From NCBI RefSeq assembly GCF_937900395.1, contig NZ_CALCDX010000072.1, forward strand, positions 1 through 31,948: 31,948 bases of DNA, in the 5' to 3' direction. This DNA comes from an uncultured Caulobacter sp. (GTDB lineage: Bacteria; Pseudomonadota; Alphaproteobacteria; Caulobacterales; Caulobacteraceae). The translations under genes were made by a program, and so were the position numbers. The notes beneath the pieces were generated by a model. The model had not been told where the DNA came from and did no database searches. It worked only from the letters and a program-made list of their open reading frames with translations. This document shows positions 31,416-31,948 of the stretch, piece after piece; the stretch's first letter is position 1, and each line of letters begins with the position of its first letter.

Positions 31416-31948
31416 ATGACGACGATCAATGACGTGGCGGAACGGGCGGGCGTGTCGCCCAAGACCGTCTCTCGCGTTCTCAACGATCATGAGAGCGTCA
31501 GCGCCAAGACGCGTGATCGCGTTCAGGCGGCCATGCGCGACCTTGGGTACCAGCCCAGCGCCGCGGCTCGCGGCCTCCGCGCGCAGGGGTCCGGCTCGGT
31601 CGGCGTGCTGATGGGCGACCCGTCGGGCGGCTACCACACCCGCGTCCATCACGCCCTGCTGCTGGCCTGCGTCGAGACCGGACGGCACCTGACAGTCGAT
31701 CTGTCCGAAGGGCCCGTCCCCGGCTGGCGGGATCGCGTCCGCGCCTTCGTTCGCGACGGCGGCCTGCGCGAGATGATCCTGCTGCCGCCGGAATGCGACT
31801 TCGGACCGATGAAGGATCTGATGCGCGAGCTGGACGTGCGCTGCGTCCTGATCTCGCCGACCACGCCCGATCCCCGCTTTCCCGCCATCGCGATGGACGA
31901 CCGCGCCGCCGCGCGGGAGGTGGTCGAGCACCTCTTCTCGCTGGGCCA
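31416..31948 (+). CDS. LacI-family transcription regulator (3' end cut by window)
   Basis: The first 177 residues are seen. Residues 2-50 form a standard LacI helix-turn-helix and hinge helix: TINDVAERAGVSPKTVSRVLN, then KTRDRVQAAMRDLGYQPSAAARGLR. The sugar-binding domain begins near residue 56 (GSVGVLMGD) and is cut off at the window end. The ATG at 31416 has GGGGA about 5 bases upstream. It is divergent from the TonB receptor gene, and the 18-bp palindrome between them is its likely site; it should repress uptake and possibly the halogenase genes until an inducer, often a sugar or its derivative, is bound. Confidence 0.93.
   Translation, partial: MTTINDVAERAGVSPKTVSRVLNDHESVSAKTRDRVQAAMRDLGYQPSAAARGLRAQGSGSVGVLMGDPSGGYHTRVHHALLLACVETGRHLTVDLSEGPVPGWRDRVRAFVRDGGLREMILLPPECDFGPMKDLMRELDVRCVLISPTTPDPRFPAIAMDDRAAAREVVEHLFSLG

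Noticed and set aside
1..31948. CRISPR arrays, insertion sequences, prophage genes
   Set aside because: No regularly spaced repeats, transposase motifs, terminal inverted repeats or phage structural proteins were found on reading the window.

Overview
The window is high-GC, densely coded DNA that looks like a chromosomal segment from an alphaproteobacterium of the Caulobacter group. This is inferred from the CdnL protein with its Ala-Ala end beside fdxA, a large TonB-dependent receptor with an EEIVVTG TonB box linked to tryptophan-halogenase-like genes and a LacI regulator, a DUF6491 lipid- or envelope-type secreted protein, and the frequent use of TTG starts and 4-nt gene overlaps. No rRNA, tRNA, CRISPR array, transposase or phage structural gene was seen.

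Layout. 1-1873 (minus) is the 5' part of a PAS-PAS-GGDEF-EAL cyclic-di-GMP enzyme. 2101-3351 holds fdxA (7Fe ferredoxin) and cdnL (CarD-type RNA polymerase regulator) with a clear terminator. 3469-6474 holds a serine beta-lactamase-fold hydrolase, the antiporter gene nhaA and a secreted DUF6491 protein. 6483-7271 (minus) holds two small genes; the first has a striking hairpin in front of it that could switch its ribosome binding site.

7464-12495 is the most unusual region. A minus-strand operon of three genes, each overlapping the next by exactly 4 nt, encodes a membrane TIR-TPR protein, a 136-aa protein of unknown family, and a three-domain protein with TPR-S-like repeats, a SLOG/Rossmann-like domain and a class III nucleotide cyclase domain with altered active-site residues. 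A CRP-like cyclic-nucleotide-binding regulator is divergent from it, with only 35 bp between the two start codons. Together they suggest a cyclic-nucleotide signalling or conflict (immunity-like) module that I cannot match to a described system.

12501-19347 is a glycoconjugate region: a solitary LptF/LptG-family permease and a GT4 glycosyltransferase on the minus strand, and a divergent overlapping operon of GT4 - flippase-like membrane protein - beta-propeller protein related to glucosamine inositolphosphorylceramide transferase N-domains - GT4. It may build and export a glycolipid. 19242-24163 is a TetR regulator divergent from an EmrAB/TolC-type drug efflux operon, with two identical 10-bp palindromic operators. 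24462-31948 contains two tandem flavin-dependent halogenase-like genes, a TonB-dependent receptor with its own terminator, a long regulatory gap with a LacI-type operator, and the start of a LacI-family regulator cut by the window end; this looks like a sugar- or aromatic-responsive uptake locus.
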